In this document: positions 43,670 through 56,738 of the stretch, one piece after another
Numbering within the stretch: position 1 is the first letter of the stretch
How the letters are laid out: each line of letters opens with the position of its first letter
Assembly (NCBI GenBank): GCA_010645155.1
Contig: CM021312.1
Span: 7,847,091 to 7,911,090 of the forward strand
Direction of reading: 5' to 3'
From: Tigriopus japonicus
Lineage: Eukaryota > Arthropoda > Copepoda > Harpacticoida > Harpacticidae
DNA: 64,000 nt
Program-made: the position numbers and the translations under genes
Notes under the pieces: generated by a model
What the model was told of the DNA's origin: nothing
Seen by the model: only the letters and a program-made list of their open reading frames with translations
Databases searched by the model: none

Positions 43670-46369
43670 ATGTTTGGTGCCCGTAAGAAAGAAAAACCGA
43701 AACGGCCCCCGGGACGAGAAGGTGGAGCCCGGGGAGCCGTACCCAATTACGGATTGTTCGCTGTCCCAGATGTGGATGAGTTTGGTAACGTGAATGAAAT
43801 ACCCGACGATGATACTGAGCTTGAGAAGGAGTTGCAAATGTTGATGAATGCTGATAGTCCGGTGAAAAAAGCCAAGCCCCCGAAGAAAGAGCAAGTCAGC
43901 CATGCCCAACTACAATCGATGGTGGCCCAATGTATGCAAGACATCCCGAGTGATGAAGAGGAACAGGCTGACGATGACGAAGACTTGTTGAATGAACTAG
44001 CCGAATTTGAATCTGACGACAACGACGATGTAGTCATCAAACCTCAAGCTCCGGCAGCTCCTCAAGTTCAGTTACCTAAAGTTATTGAACCCATCGGAGT
44101 TGTGCGAGAAGCTTGTCCGGATGGCTCTTGCGCGGGTCAAGATTTACTAAGCACTTTGGAAGAACGAATTCGAAATTACACAGAGGCCGAACGTCGAGCT
44201 AAAGAAGCGGGAGAAGCGGCGAAATGCCGGCGGTATTCCCGAGGACTTGCTACTTTAACCCAACTTCGAAGTAAAGCTAAGGCGGGCAAAGCAGTCCCTA
44301 TGGACGATATCCCTCCTGCAGTCACCATTTCGGCTTCTAAGCCTTCCGACAGCAACATTCCAGTAAGCGTGTCGGTTCCCAACAACATGGAAGCGATGGC
44401 AGATGAGCCAACTTGTGCAGCGCCTGTGCTTGAACCCACGCCCACACCAACCGCCGTATTAACTGTGCCCGTAATACGGAAAGAAGCCTCTTCCACGCCC
44501 GATATGATGCAAACTCACACTTCCAACTCGCCCGATGTACTCCAAGCCATCAAAGCTCGTCGCGAAGAGGCCAAGAAAATGGCCTTGACCGCTAAGCACG
44601 CTGGAGACAAGTTGAATGCTCTCAATGCTTTGAAAGTGGTGAAGGAATGCGATTCCCTCGAACTCATTGTTAATGGCGGGGATGAAATTTCAATGGCCTT
44701 AATTCCAGAACTCCCGGTTCCATGTACTCCTGCTGTTGCTCCTGAACCCATCAAAATCCAATCCCAAACGGTTGAAACTCAACCCGAAGTGAAACCCCCC
44801 GCCACGAGACAATTCAGTCGGGATGATCCCATTCAAATGCCGGAAAATATTGAAGACATCCCCGTTGATCCAGCCCAATTTGGAGCTCCACCTCCTCCTC
44901 AAAACGTGGCTGAAGCTTTAGCCCAAAGGCTCGAAAAGTATCGCCAAGATGAAAAGAAAGCTAAGGACGAGGGAAATGATAGTAAAACGCGACGTTTGGG
45001 CCGAATTTGTAAACAATATCAGGATGCGATTCGCCTTCACAAGGCTGGCAAGGCCATTCAAATCGAAGACCTGCCCACACCCTTGGGGTTTGCTCCCATT
45101 CCCGTGTCTCCAAAGGCTGCCTCCGCACCCGTTCCCAATTCCAGTGTGCCTCCAATTGCTGACCCCGTTAAGGTCGTTGTTCCGAATCCGAGTGTCGTGG
45201 CTCCAAAAGCACCCAATGTTGCTCCAGCCAAGAGAGCCTCTTTGAGCTTGAAGGATAAGCAAATTCAAAACTTGAAAGACCGTCAGACACAATTCAAAAA
45301 AGCTGCTCTCGAGGCCAAGAAATCCGGTCAATTGGAACAAGCTCGCGAGTATCTCCGTCAAGCGAAAGGCTTTGAAAAGGTCATTGACGCCGCCGAAAGT
45401 GGTCTTCCTGTTGATATGGACACGTTGCCCGTGCCACCTCAGGGAGAAAAAGGTAAGACGAGTTCAGATCTTAAGATGATCGAGAATATATTTTTTAATA
45501 CTTGATTTACATCTTTTTGGGTTCAGCCGTGGATATGGACTTTGAGATCATATCCCGGGAAGACTGCCAACCCCAAAGCATGAGTGGGGATCGTCAGGAA
45601 ATGTTCTCTAAGCTAGAGCAAGACCTGATCGCCCAAGTCAAAATGTGCGAGGCCAATCGGAAGCACTTCAAAATCACGGCCGATATTGCTTCGGCCAATA
45701 AGTTCCAACAGATGATGGAGCACACCAAAAAAGATTTGGATGTTCTTCGATATGCATTTAAAAGAGGTGATCCTGTTCCGCGATTCCACTACGAAGTGCG
45801 TTCCTTTAGTAGAATGGTCGCCAATCTCGATCTCACCGAAAACGAACTCGAGTTGAATGTGATCCAAGGGCTGAGCTATTCCGTTCCTAACCCGAAAGAG
45901 ATATATACCTACTGCAAGTAAGTATATCAAGTGTGAGGGATTTGAACTCCTTACAATAAATATCTCGTGCATCTTTTCCTTCAGAATCGAATTCCCATAC
46001 CCCAAAGACAGACCTTTCTCGGATAAAACGGTGGTGGTGAAGGAGACGAATTGTCCGGAATACAACTACACAGCAATTATTCCCGTGAATGCCAAGGACA
46101 AATCATATCAGCGCATATTCAAGCGATCCAGTGTCAAGATCGAGGTCTGGTCCAAGGGCGGCTTTCTTCGTAGTGATAGTCTGATCGGGACCGCCCAAGT
46201 CAAACTACAACCATTGGAGACTCATTGTCAGATCCATGACGGGTTTCCGCTCATGGATGGCCGGAAAGTGGTGGGCGGCAAGGTTGAGGTCAAGATCCGG
46301 ATTCGCAATCCCGTGGTCACGAAGCAGATCGAAAAGACCCAAGAAAAGTGGTTAGTGGTGGCTTTTTAA
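43670..46369 (+). CDS. CC2D1: CC2D1 / lethal giant discs family protein
   Basis: Three exons (43670-45452, 45527-45917, 45985-46369) give 852 residues. Four DM14 repeats lie at about residues 160-215, 289-335, 415-475 and 534-590, each with a pattern like EERI..Y..A...AKEAG...K.RRY.RGL. A C-terminal C2 domain lies at about 690-830 (IEFPYPKDRP, then VKIEVWSKGGFLRSDSLIGTAQVKL). Drosophila Lgd and vertebrate CC2D1A/B bind the ESCRT-III subunit Shrub/CHMP4 through DM14 domains and control endosomal sorting of Notch. The start is placed at the Met immediately after the acceptor sequence. The gene converges with ATP6V1D. Confidence 0.96.
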
Positions 46370-46452
46370 CCCCACTCCAATCAGTCAGCCGGACAGGCAG
46401 CAACAACACATGACCTTTTTGTTTGATTCTAACTCGTATCTCCATCAAATGC

Positions 46453-46458
46453 TTTATT
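46453..46458 (-). terminator. ATP6V1D poly(A) signal
   Basis: AATAAA on the minus strand, 88 nt after the ATP6V1D stop. Confidence 0.6.
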
Positions 46459-46546
46459 TAGATACTGTATGAATGAAAAAAAAACTCAACTTATCGGAAT
46501 CATCGGAACAATCAAGCATGTCCATTTTTCGCTCGCTCCGCCCGCT

Positions 46547-47302
46547 CTAGAACAAAAGGTCTTCATCGTGCTCCTCCTCAAAGATATCGTTGGGATTGTC
46601 ATCGCCATCGTCGCCATCTAGGCCCAAGGCCTTGCGCTCAGCCGCTTCGGCCTCCTTGATGGCCCGCATCTTCTTCTTCTTATCTTGGACCTTCTTGAGT
46701 CGGAAGAACTCTTCGCGCTCCAACTCGTCCAATTCGGAGATGATGTAGGCGAGTGTGCGCTCGATCTTGGGAATGATGACGTGCTCAATGGCGTTGACCC
46801 GGCGATTCGTGATCTTGATCACCTCGTCCAATGTAATAAACGAGGTTTGGAGCGAGGCCAGTTCGACCAATAAGGTCACGGCCTTCTGGTAGTTCTTCTT
46901 GAGGCTGGTGATTTGCTGCCCGCCTCGCGATAATCCGGCCAATTCATACGAATCGGAGCCATCTTGATAGCTCTCGAACACGGGCAGATTGACGCCAGCT
47001 ACGTTATCCTTGCGGGTGCGGATCTTGAGCTGGGCCTTGTTCACGTTCTGAAGCACGGGCTGCGAGAAGTCTCCGCAGGCGAACTTGGCCTCGGCCAACG
47101 AAAAGGCCGCCTCCTTCATGACGTTGCCCATGGTTTGCTTCGTGTCGATGATTTTCTTGAGAATGGCTCGGAATCGCAATTGGAGCGCATCCGCCTTCTT
47201 CTTGAGCAGGCTATGACCTTTCTGGGCGGCCTTCAAGCGCCCTTTCATCATGGTTTGCGCGCCTCGCGACGGGAAAATGGCAATCCGGTCCTTGCCTGAC
47301 AT
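46547..47302 (-). CDS. ATP6V1D: V-type proton ATPase subunit D
   Basis: A single-exon 251-residue protein that is nearly colinear with subunit D of other animals (human 247). The start [20 protein letters not shown] and the following [18 protein letters not shown] are diagnostic, and the tail is acidic. Subunit D is a coiled-coil component of the central rotor stalk of the V1 sector. It transmits ATP hydrolysis to proton pumping on endosomes, lysosomes and the plasma membrane. Upstream codons in the frame begin only with a TTG, so the Met before SGKDR is the start. The absence of introns and the G/C-ending codons fit high expression. Confidence 0.98.
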   Translation of the reverse strand: MSGKDRIAIFPSRGAQTMMKGRLKAAQKGHSLLKKKADALQLRFRAILKKIIDTKQTMGNVMKEAAFSLAEAKFACGDFSQPVLQNVNKAQLKIRTRKDNVAGVNLPVFESYQDGSDSYELAGLSRGGQQITSLKKNYQKAVTLLVELASLQTSFITLDEVIKITNRRVNAIEHVIIPKIERTLAYIISELDELEREEFFRLKKVQDKKKKMRAIKEAEAAERKALGLDGDDGDDNPNDIFEEEHDEDLLF

Positions 47303-48133
47303 CCTAACCAACGAGTTCTCAACGAGAAGGGCTCAACAACGTCTTGAAGCGGTCTTGGCTCACTTTTTTTCCTCAAAGGCCAAAGAGGATCCGTCTCGTT
47401 TGTTTGATGACGGGATATGAAGGGTGTTCGTGGCGAGTTTCGTGTTCCTCCTACTTTTCGTTCGAGAGATGCTCTGATATCTGATGATGATTGAAGTACT
47501 CGACTGTTTGTCTGTTCTGTTCTGTTGGATAGGCGAGTGCGTTTGTGGCCCACTTTGACATGACTTTGGATCATATGACTTGCACAGCAAACCAGTGCGG
47601 AACAAGTCGTTAAGAGAGTTTCTACAACCTCGAAAGGTGATCACCTCAAAAATGTTGTTCCACGAAAATTGCCACTAGTAAAAGAAAAGGTTTTGTTTGC
47701 GGGTAGAAAAGTTGAAATGACTTTCCATTGTAGGATAGGATCAGGATAGATCTCTCTTAGACTGTTGTGTTTTGATTTTGAGAAGTCAGAATCTAAGAAC
47801 AATCTTTTTCAGGCAAAGGCATTGTTTCTTAGAACCTTGAACAGAAGCAGTAATAGTAACTAAATATGAAATCTTGGGACAAGGTTAACCGGATTGGCTT
47901 CAAATTTTTATTTTGCGAAATATAGCGCAAAATGGTGAAACGAGACGAAACGTATATTTCCCATTATTTGGTTTCCAACTGAAGTGGAAGATATTTATTG
48001 AAATATCACAGATCTTGAAAGGAATTTTGGATAAGGCATCATAGCCCGCTGGCCCGGTCTATTTTTATCTGAGACATATTTCGTTCAATTTTGCATCCAC
48101 TCGTCTCATTAACATTAAACGTAGCAACATGGA
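47303..48133. other. Intergenic / ATP6V1D promoter region
   Basis: No gene is seen; the ATP6V1D promoter should lie at 47303-47600. Confidence 0.45.
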
Positions 48134-49454
48134 TCAAGGCATCCAATTGGGATCATCAACTGGGCTCTCCACACAATTTTGAACGACTACTTCTTGTACA
48201 ACGATGTCATGCTGGGTCCACTGATTGGCCTGGATTCCTTCCGTTGGTAAGGTCATACAGTGTTCCGTCGATTGCTCTTTGGTTTTCTCCTTGGTCGTCG
48301 CACCCGTTCCATTGCTCATGGTAGCCGTCAGCACTTGTTGCACTTTCAGTTTGGCTTCGATTTCCTCTACCTGCTGAATGATATCTTCTTGTGTACTCTG
48401 AGGGCCCTCCGCAAAAAGAGCCACTCGCCATTCGGTCAACATTCGTATCGATCTCTGTTTCCTCGATTCAAAAATCTGAACCGGATCGGTGACCACGGGA
48501 TCCACGTGCTTCTTCCTCAAATGGTTCTCAATATTACGGATATCTTGCATAGTAATGATCTTGTGTGCGTTATTTTGACCCACGATGGAACTACAGTAAT
48601 CTTTCAGAATGGTTGACTTGGACACACCGGCTTTAAGGAGCACTTCTATATTGTTTTTGGTGGCTTTGGGGATTCGATCAAACCGTTGAGAAAGATCGTG
48701 ACAATGCGTTACACATCCGGACATGCGAATCGTCTCCTCATTTTCAAAGCAAATATGCTTGGCATTCTCGGTCTCACATCGGCATAAACAGGTCTTATTC
48801 ACGACTACTCGAGCCTTGCAATCAAATTTGGTCAAGGAGACTCGACGTCTTTGGGGGCACGGCTTAGCACGGTTGCTTGTGTGCCGCGAGTTATGGCGGC
48901 ACTTGTAGATCAAGTAATTGGTTTGAGAGGTGACGATACTCATGGTCTTATCGAATTCTTGGGCCGAGGCCCAAGCTCGAGCCTCTTCGAATGAGTTGAA
49001 AGTGCCATTGACTAAACGATGGGTCTCATGCGATTCCCGACACGGCGGTAGATTTTCGTGGTCTTTTCCGGCCGCAGAAGCGTGTTCCTTCCATCCCGTA
49101 CGACTTGAAAATACCTTCTTACAATGGAAGCAATGATACTCTGAAAAAGAAAAGAAACTCATTCGATGAATAGGAGGCAAATGCCACATCTAGAATGTGT
49201 TAGATTGAACACGTTCAGCCAAGCGCTATCGATTGAATCCTGAATGTCCATGGGTGTTGTTGCTATCCATCGGAAAAAGCAGTTCAGTAAGCCTTACTGA
49301 TTTTCGTGTCCTTCCTGGCGGAAAGGTTGGGATTCAAGACTCCGTTGGGGAGAGATTTGGGGCTGTTAGGATAGTCTTGTCCAACTGACTGAGGTAGGAT
49401 GATAATCGTGGCATTGGTGGTCGATTGGGAATTGTGGATGCGGGTGGACTCCAT
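48134..49454 (-). CDS. Zinc-finger protein with MULE/FAR1-like DNA-binding region
   Basis: I model two exons (49454-49298 and 49140-48134; donor GTAAGG, acceptor TTTTTCAG), giving 387 residues. A single C2H2-like finger at the splice (YHCFHCKKVF...H...H) is followed by a region with SFEEARAWASAQ, then YKCRH, CPQRRR and DCKARVVV. This resembles the FAR1/MULE-type WRKY-GCM1-like zinc region. It is followed by a helical segment LLKAGVSKSTILKDY that also occurs at the N-terminus of MULE-derived proteins such as ZSWIM and CARF relatives. No DDE catalytic domain or SWIM finger follows; the C-terminus is coiled-coil-like and Gln-rich. It is probably a domesticated transposase-derived DNA-binding protein, specific identity unknown. 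A longer N-terminus could be encoded by the open frame at 49366-49662 in another phase. Confidence 0.62.
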
Positions 49455-52400
49455 TGATGTTGGCCAGGCGACAAGAGTCTTCACCAAGGTTCGGTTCCTT
49501 ACAGATCAGTTCAACCATTAACTTTGTGTTTTGATACGTTAAGTGAAGTTCGTTTCTATGATTTGCTATCAGAGTGACCAAAATTTCTCGAAACTGACCC
49601 ATTAGGCTTTTCGCTTCAAGTATGTCTTTGTCTATCGACAGGGCTCTGACAGAACAGCTCACATCGTTTACTTTTTACGGCGGTAGCAAATATACACGTT
49701 GTTTGCTCAAAAGTTTGCAAATACATTTTTACGGTTGATTCCTGGCATCATTTGGCTACTTTTCATGATCAGCCTGGTCCGAGATAGCTGAGTTTATATA
49801 CCCTGTGACAACTTGAGTTGTAACAGAAATTTTTCGCTACCACACGCCATTGACTTCAATTGCAAACTCGAAAGTACGTAAGTTAGGACAAGAAATCCTG
49901 TGGCAAAAGTTATGAAAGAGTTTTGCGACGGAGTTTACAAGCTTAGCTTTCTTTGAACAATTTCTTGTGGCAACTTACGTCAGGGATAACCTATATAATA
50001 GTATTAATACTGGATGCGAACTCGCGGAATTTCTCCGGCACGCAACCTCCGGTATGAGGCCGAGATTCGTAAACAAGAAGTACAAACGGCCATGTTGGGA
50101 GCGGAAAATCAAACGGAAATCGACCAAAATTCCAAAAGATAGTGCGCCAATCGGTGTTCCCTGTGATTCAAGCGAGTCCAACCCAGTCCTAGCCTTGGTA
50201 AAGGTCAATCCCACGTCCCAAAATCAGTCCAATGTTGGTGTTTTGAAGACAACAAGTTCAGCCATGAACGAGTGCATGAAAGAGTGAATAAATGATCACA
50301 TCATGGAGGGCGGGCAAATTCATTAGTCACAAGTGCGAATGAACCCGCAAGGTGTCTTTTCTTCAAGATGACGATCGAGTGATCAAATGAAATTTGATGA
50401 CCAGGTTACCTGCTCCAATCTTTAGAAGTGATAGCCGCCTTATCTATAGCAAATAGAATGAATATGGACCTGAATTTGAGCGCAAATTCCTCGTGTAAAA
50501 GGATAAAGAATCAACTTTCGCCCGTACCAAAACGGAGAGTTTCTTTACGCACATCCAATACACAACTTGAACAACAAAGAATATCTTACGATTCCTTGAA
50601 TTATCAACAACAAAATAACGTTTTTTCCGAGCTCATCTATTATCCGACTTGAACGTCTTATTAGTATCTTTGAACTTTCAATTGAACCCATCCATCAATA
50701 TTTAAGGTATTATCTTGAACTTGATTTACACATGCCAAACTTTGTATGAAATCAAGGTTGTTATAGGTTGTGTCACCTTGGCATAACCCAATGTTCTATA
50801 AATGATGGTCCATGATCGGATTTCTTTTATTGTATGGTTGTGTCTTTTAGTTCAGGATGGTAAGGACTGGTAAGATATTCTTAAGTTGTTCAAGTTGTGT
50901 GATGAATGAGTGCGATAAAACTCCCCGCTTTGATCCGGGTGAGAGTATGTGGGGGAAAGTTGGTTCTTAGTCCCTTTTCAAGAGGAATTTGCGTTCGGAT
51001 TAAGGTGCATATAGAACAAAGAAAGAAGAAGTCCTTAGTGTCAAGAATTCGATCAAATGAAGAACAAATTAAGATGACTTTGAAACCTATCAAGTGGACC
51101 TACTAGCAATGGATGGGCTAAATATTTTGATCTGCCTTTCGAGTCAGTCAGCCCAAATTGGTGATCTGACAGTCTAACCCGGATTACATGGACCCTCTCA
51201 AAGTCTTCAGAATGAAATGCTCCCATCAAGATTGAATTGTGTGGATTTTTTCAATCAATCTGATTGTTAATTCCTGGACAAGGGGATCTAAGAAGATCAA
51301 TCAAACTTTATCAAGCTTGTAGGGCCTATCCCTGAAATCATAAGACATGATCCTCTGGTCGTCAAGGACCCTTAGCCCCAGTCTTGCGTGGTCCTGACCT
51401 TCTTAATCCCCAAGACATGAAAAATTTTCAATCAAATCAAAAATTAAGGATTTTATCCCCATGTTTTTCACTCATTTTGTCTCAAGGACGCTGTGATTGC
51501 CTTTGTTCCTATTCCAATTCGGATCAGATGGCTGATTTGATCCAGAACCGTCAAAAGTGCCCTTCAATAGTTATAGCCAACAACATCTCCGACTTGGACT
51601 CCATCTTCTTTCAAAAAGAGATCATTTTTGTTCTTTCATTTTCCTATGGAAATGGTTCCTGCGTTGTGGAGGTGTTGAAGAGCATGGGAGAGGAGTAACA
51701 CTCCAGATACCACCACGGATACTTCTGTTTAGCATTGTTTCACTGAAGTCGGACTAATGGGTGAAGCAAGATTCCATCTACGTATTTTCCTCATTGTTAA
51801 GAGGACTTAAATCCTTTGGAGAGTTGAATGTCAAAAGTTCATGAGACGAGTAAAAAGAGTGCTGGGACTTCTAAAATCAAGGTGAAGAACATCCAGTCCA
51901 CAAATATTAACAAAAAAGTTTGACTGAATTCTTTCAAGACGCAGGTTCAACAGTTTTAGCCGTTAATAAGGAATAAATGACGTTGTGTCAAAATATAGCC
52001 TCGGCCTCATACCATTTTTTCAAAAATCGGAGTTCGTGTCCACCCCTTTCAGGGGTTCCTGCTTACGTACTTTCGTGTTTGCAAATGAAACCAACGGCGT
52101 GCATGAACGCCAAATAGTAGTGATAGGCATCAAGCCTCATTTTTGGCCTAGTATTAACCAAATTGGTACTGTTTGGATTTTTGGGTCAAAAAACCGGCCA
52201 CATCATGACGTCACAATAAGCAAGAGGCATGAACTCCAAGCTAAAAATGGTAAGTATCACTTACGGCTTGGTTTCCATACCCGCAAATCAGGGCATGCAA
52301 GTCCTTGGCTCATGTCATCTGTAAAGTTCGATCATCGTCAAACCAAAATTTTCTGAGTTTTCAAGCCTCTTCAAAATTTCCAACTCTGCATTTTTCCCAA

Positions 52401-52705
52401 TGAACCCTCAGAAGTTCTCACAAGTTAAGAGTATCCAAAAAACTTCGTTTTATTTGCCAGTTAAGGTATCCATTCAACCACTACAGATTCTTTAAGTTTG
52501 AGTGGTGGCAAATCTGCAATGTCAAACAATCTATGAGCTGTGCAGAATGTCAGCTTAAGCTGATTGAGATTAGCGCCACTTGTGGTCAGATTGAGACACA
52601 ACTGTCAGCAACTGATTTTTTATTCCATTTTTCAAGTGGCACTGACATCAATCAGTTTAAATTGACGTTTTGCACTATCCACTAACAATCCAACTAAAAG
52701 CCCTG
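49455..52705. other. Intergenic, with dispersed-repeat copy
   Basis: No gene is recognised. A basic open frame of about 100 codons at 49970-50287 and one at 50428-50652 have no family resemblance. Bases 50873-51013 are copy 2 of the dispersed repeat found at 6331-6473. Confidence 0.45.
50873..51013. repeat. Dispersed repeat, copy 2
   Basis: Matches 6331-6473 in the same orientation. Neither copy shows clear termini or a target-site duplication. Confidence 0.7.
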
Positions 52706-52713
52706 GTTTTTGT

Positions 52714-52858
52714 GTTTGTTTGTTTGTTTGTTTGTTTGTTTCTCTTTCTTTCTTTCTTTCTTTCATTCTTTGTTTGTTTCTTTCTTTCTCTGTTTGTTTC
52801 TTTCTTTGTTTCTTTGTTTCTTTCTTTCCTTCTTTCTTTCTTTCTTTCTTTCTTTCTT
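52714..52858. repeat. GTTT / CTTT microsatellite
   Basis: About 145 bp of alternating (GTTT)n and (CTTT)n runs with TTC interruptions. Open frames across it (Phe/Leu/Cys-rich) are artefacts. Confidence 0.95.
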
Positions 52859-55270
52859 AAAAATAAAGAGAGGGTTGCTGAAGTATTATGACAAGTCCAG
52901 TGATTATTTCCCCAACAATTATTAACGCTGCTGAAAGAATTTACATACCTTTCAGTATTTTTGACCTTTTCCCAATATTTGGCAGATATTTGTATAATGT
53001 TAAAATAAAGAGAGAGTTGCTGAAGTGTTATGACAAGTCTAGTGATTATTTCCCCATCTGTTTACTCCAAGATTCTCAAAGGTTCCTCATTCAAGAGTTT
53101 GGAAGAGCCCCTTCAATTTATGTAGAAATATTTTAGATACAAGCAAAAAATATAAATATTTTTCGGAAAATGTCAAGACTTCCACTCCATTCAAATTATG
53201 TTGTTGAGGAAGGCATTGTTGCAACAACTTGGTTAAAATCTTCGTTAAATCTTGCTTTCACGCTCAGCAGAAACACTTGCCTTCCGAACTTTCTTCCCGC
53301 CAAAATAAGTGCGGCGAAACCTGACTAGATGCTACGAAAGACAACAATCGAAAGTCGAAACAAGAAGATTGTACTGAAATTTGATGTTAACATTTCAAAA
53401 TATCATAAATTTGGCCCATTACAATGTTTTTGTAAGTTTTAACTACTAGTTTTTAGACCTACTATAAGTCACTCTTAGGAGAAGAAGGCAATGATAGAGA
53501 AAGAGAGAAAAGGAGAAGCCTCCCCCCTTTTTGCTACTCTTGCATGACTCAGAGTGATCCTTTTAAGACACACTCAAAAAGGGAGGAAATGAAGATTTTA
53601 GTGCAATGCTTTTTTCATATGTGTGACAAACTGAAGCAATATTGGTTAAAATGCGGGGCATATCAAGTTTGTGGGACATATCAAGTTAAAGTGACACATT
53701 GCACAATGAAATGTAAATGAAAAGCCAAAAGTTTTTGAACAACTCATAGAAGGTGCAAGAACATAGTACATAAAATGGCTCTCTTAGTACTCACTGGAAC
53801 TACAATTTTAGGCCCTGAAGGTCTACTGCATTCTAAGTTTTTGTATAAACGTTAAACATTTGAATGTACAATAATGCCATGATGACAATACCACTATTTT
53901 AAATCTTGGGGTTTGGTAACTTTTTCATAAATCTGGCATCACAAGTAATTAGTCCAATTGACAATGGAAGGGATTACAGTGTCAAATAAAGACCAGATGG
54001 TGTTGATAGTTCAGACTTGCCCAAACTTGTCTGTGTTCTTATGGATCAGATTTTTTAAAGATGCTACATTTAAGACAACAATATAGATTTTATGTGGTGA
54101 TGAGTGTTGCAAAGTAACTTAAAAACAATAGCAACAGAAGAAATTGAAAGCCTCCAATGAAGCAAATTATTTGCTTTTGGGTTTGGTTTCCCCAAGAATG
54201 GGACTCCTCTGGCCAATCTTTTTGTTCCAGGTCACATACATTTGGGAATCAAAAGCTCAGAACAGCCCCCTCAATTTTAGGAATGAAATTGTTGATAGTA
54301 CCACTAATAGAGGTTGTGAACAATTCCAAATCTAGTGAAATCTAGCCCTTTTCTCCTCATATCTGTGCTGGTCAGCTAGGCCGAAGTGCAGAGGAACAGT
54401 AGGGTAGCCAAAATGAGAAGATAAGCAAGTGCTTGGTGGGGGGGGGTTGTTAAACCTAGTCAAGAAATATATGCGTATAAATCTCTAAAGACAGTTACGT
54501 CAAGTGACTTTACTTAAAGCTAATGTTCTGGTTAGGATGATATACTTTTGCATACTTAAGATGACAATTGTAAAATGAGTATCAATATGTGACCAATATG
54601 TGATTGACTTTGAGCTTTTACCTCCCTTTTGTTTGTCTCCACTTATGGGGGGAAATTGTATCACCGATATATTTAGTTCACATTCTCTATACAACGATAA
54701 TTTTTCAAAAATGTGAAGCATTGCAATTCCAATGGGAGTGATTACCGTATCATTTTACGGACCTGCTGCCGTCTCTAACTGCCGTTAGCAGTGGAGGCTT
54801 GCCAAAAAAATCTCAGTTTTCAAGGGTCAGATTTTCGAAAAATGTTGCATTTATGGGCAATGGCATGGTTAATGTATGTTGAGAAGTATTGCAAAGTAAT
54901 TTGAAAACAAATGGAGAAATTGGAAGCCTTCAATTTAACAAATTATTTGTTTTTAGGTTTAATTGCCCCAGGAACCAATCTCCTCTGGCCATCTTGTTAT
55001 TCAAAGTCTGGCATTCCTAATTTCAAAGTTCGGAAGAGCCCTCTCAACTTATGTAGCGAAATTTTAGATAAAAGCAACAGAACATACTTTTTTGCAAATA
55101 CAATGTCAAGAATTGCTATTTCAACTTCAATTTGTGCAGATAAAAAAGGCATTGTTGCAATCACCAGGCCTAAACCTTCGTTTTAGTAACCTCGCACGCT
55201 CATCAAAAACACAGGTCTTCCGAACTTTTTTTCCCGCCAAAAATGATGACGTCACTAATAACTGCTGTAA
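52859..55270. repeat. Cluster of diverged copies of one unidentified repeat family
   Basis: Several segments match each other: 52859-52915 with 53002-53058 ('gttgctgaagt.ttatgacaagtc.agtgattatttcccc'); 53080-53160 with 55015-55085 ('ggaagagcccc.tcaa.ttatgta'); 53211-53315 with 55147-55252 ('aggcattgttgcaa...ttccgaactt..ttcccgcc'); and 54130-54300 with 54905-55080 ('gaaattg.aagcct.caat...caaattattt'). The cluster therefore holds at least three partial copies of an old element of roughly 400-600 bp. No coding capacity or termini are recognised. Confidence 0.65.
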
Positions 55271-55599
55271 TATGAAATTTTGCACATAAGAATGGAAGTG
55301 TCACCATGTATAAACTTTCCTTTTATCTCACTTTTAAGCTCATAACAATACACATGTTCCAAACTTTTTCCCTTCAAAATAAGTTTGGCGAAAGGGAGAA
55401 GTTGAAAATAGCAAAATCTAATGTTGAAACGAAAAGAAAAATCACTCATAACTCATGTGATGATAAGTGTAGAATATTTCATTGCATCATGTGTCTTTGA
55501 TAACCAATAAACATTTAAACGTACAATAACGCAATGATGATAACAGGGATTTTTTAAAATCTGAAGGTTTGGTTGCTTTTCCATAGCATACCAAATCCG

Positions 55600-56583
55600 C
55601 AGGGTTGGTCGGGGGATCAACTTTTTCAATTTATCCCCTTTACCCGGAGATAAATGGGATAAATTGGGGGATAAACGGAATAAATGGGGGGATAAACGAA
55701 ATAACGACAATTTTGTTCCAATTTTGACAGGTTTGAATAATTTTTGGCATCCCTGAAAATAGCCGATCAAACTAAATGCTTAATATAAATATTTTAAAAA
55801 AATATTCACAATATTTAGCAGAATATATAACAGAAATAATTGTTATATATTATTAAATTAATAAAAATTTGTCACAAAAAGCCTGCAATTGACGGTACTT
55901 GATGAGACGTGATGAAATTGAAGAAATCTTCCAAAGTTGAAGATTTTCTAGGTCAGAACACTTCCTGCTCAATAAATGTAATACAGAGACAGAAAAATGA
56001 ATTTATTTCTAGAAATAAGGGGAAACTGTTTGAAAAAGGAGGGAAATCCCCTTTATCCCCATTATTCCCTGGAGGAAAATCCCGTTAATCCCAATAAACG
56101 GGACGCTTTATGGATGAGATAGTCCACCAACTAACTCTGCAATATTCCTACAGTGGACAGAGTGGACATCCTTTATCAGATTGCAGGTGTGAAGCTGCGT
56201 TTTGACTTTGGAAACACAAACAAATAAAAGCTTAAAACCTAAGAGTTTTCATTGTAATAATTGAAATATTTTTTGTGTGGGACTTAATTGAAAAAAGTGA
56301 GATTTTGTGGGAAGTATAGTGTTAGGGAAATTTGTGAATAATTATAGAAATAAGGAAGAAATGCTTGAAAGGTTGGAAAAATTGCTTGTAAGGTAGGAAA
56401 AAAATGCTTGAAGAGTAAAAAAATGCTTGAAAAGTAGGAAAAGAGCTTGAAAAGTAGGAAAAGAGCTTGAAAAGTAGGAAAATCCCGTTTTATCCCTTTA
56501 ACTACTTGAAGGAAAATCCCATTTATCCCAAGGGGGGATAAACGGGACTCTTTTGGAGGGGATAATCACCCCGACCAACCCTG
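55600..56583. mobile_element. hAT-type MITE, 984 bp
   Basis: Perfect 15-bp inverted termini CAGGGTTGGTCGGGG, flanked by the exact 8-bp duplication CAAATCCG (55592-55599 and 56584-56591). Subterminal regions carry many TTTATCCC/GGGATAAA repeats in both halves. The centre contains a short tandem repeat 'agcttgaaaagtaggaaa' (about 56375-56485). There is no transposase. Confidence 0.95.
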
Positions 56584-56645
56584 CAAATCCGACATCATTA
56601 GTAATTTGAGCCATATACACCTAACTAGTTCTCTCTCATTCAATT

Positions 56646-56738
56646 CTGTTCAAGCAGCTAGCCAAGATTGAGGGTTCCATTTCTCTACTCTTAAAAAACT
56701 TGTTTCATCTAAAGGCTTGATATAAATATATTGATATC
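56646..56738. repeat. Dispersed 90-bp repeat, copy 1
   Basis: 'ctgttcaagcagctagccaa' through 'ataaatatattgat' matches 59125-59212 with few differences (same orientation). It lies between two hAT-type MITEs. The family is unknown. Confidence 0.85.

Noticed and set aside
52670..52925. Phe/Leu/Cys-rich open frames
   Set aside because: Translation of the CTTT/GTTT microsatellite.
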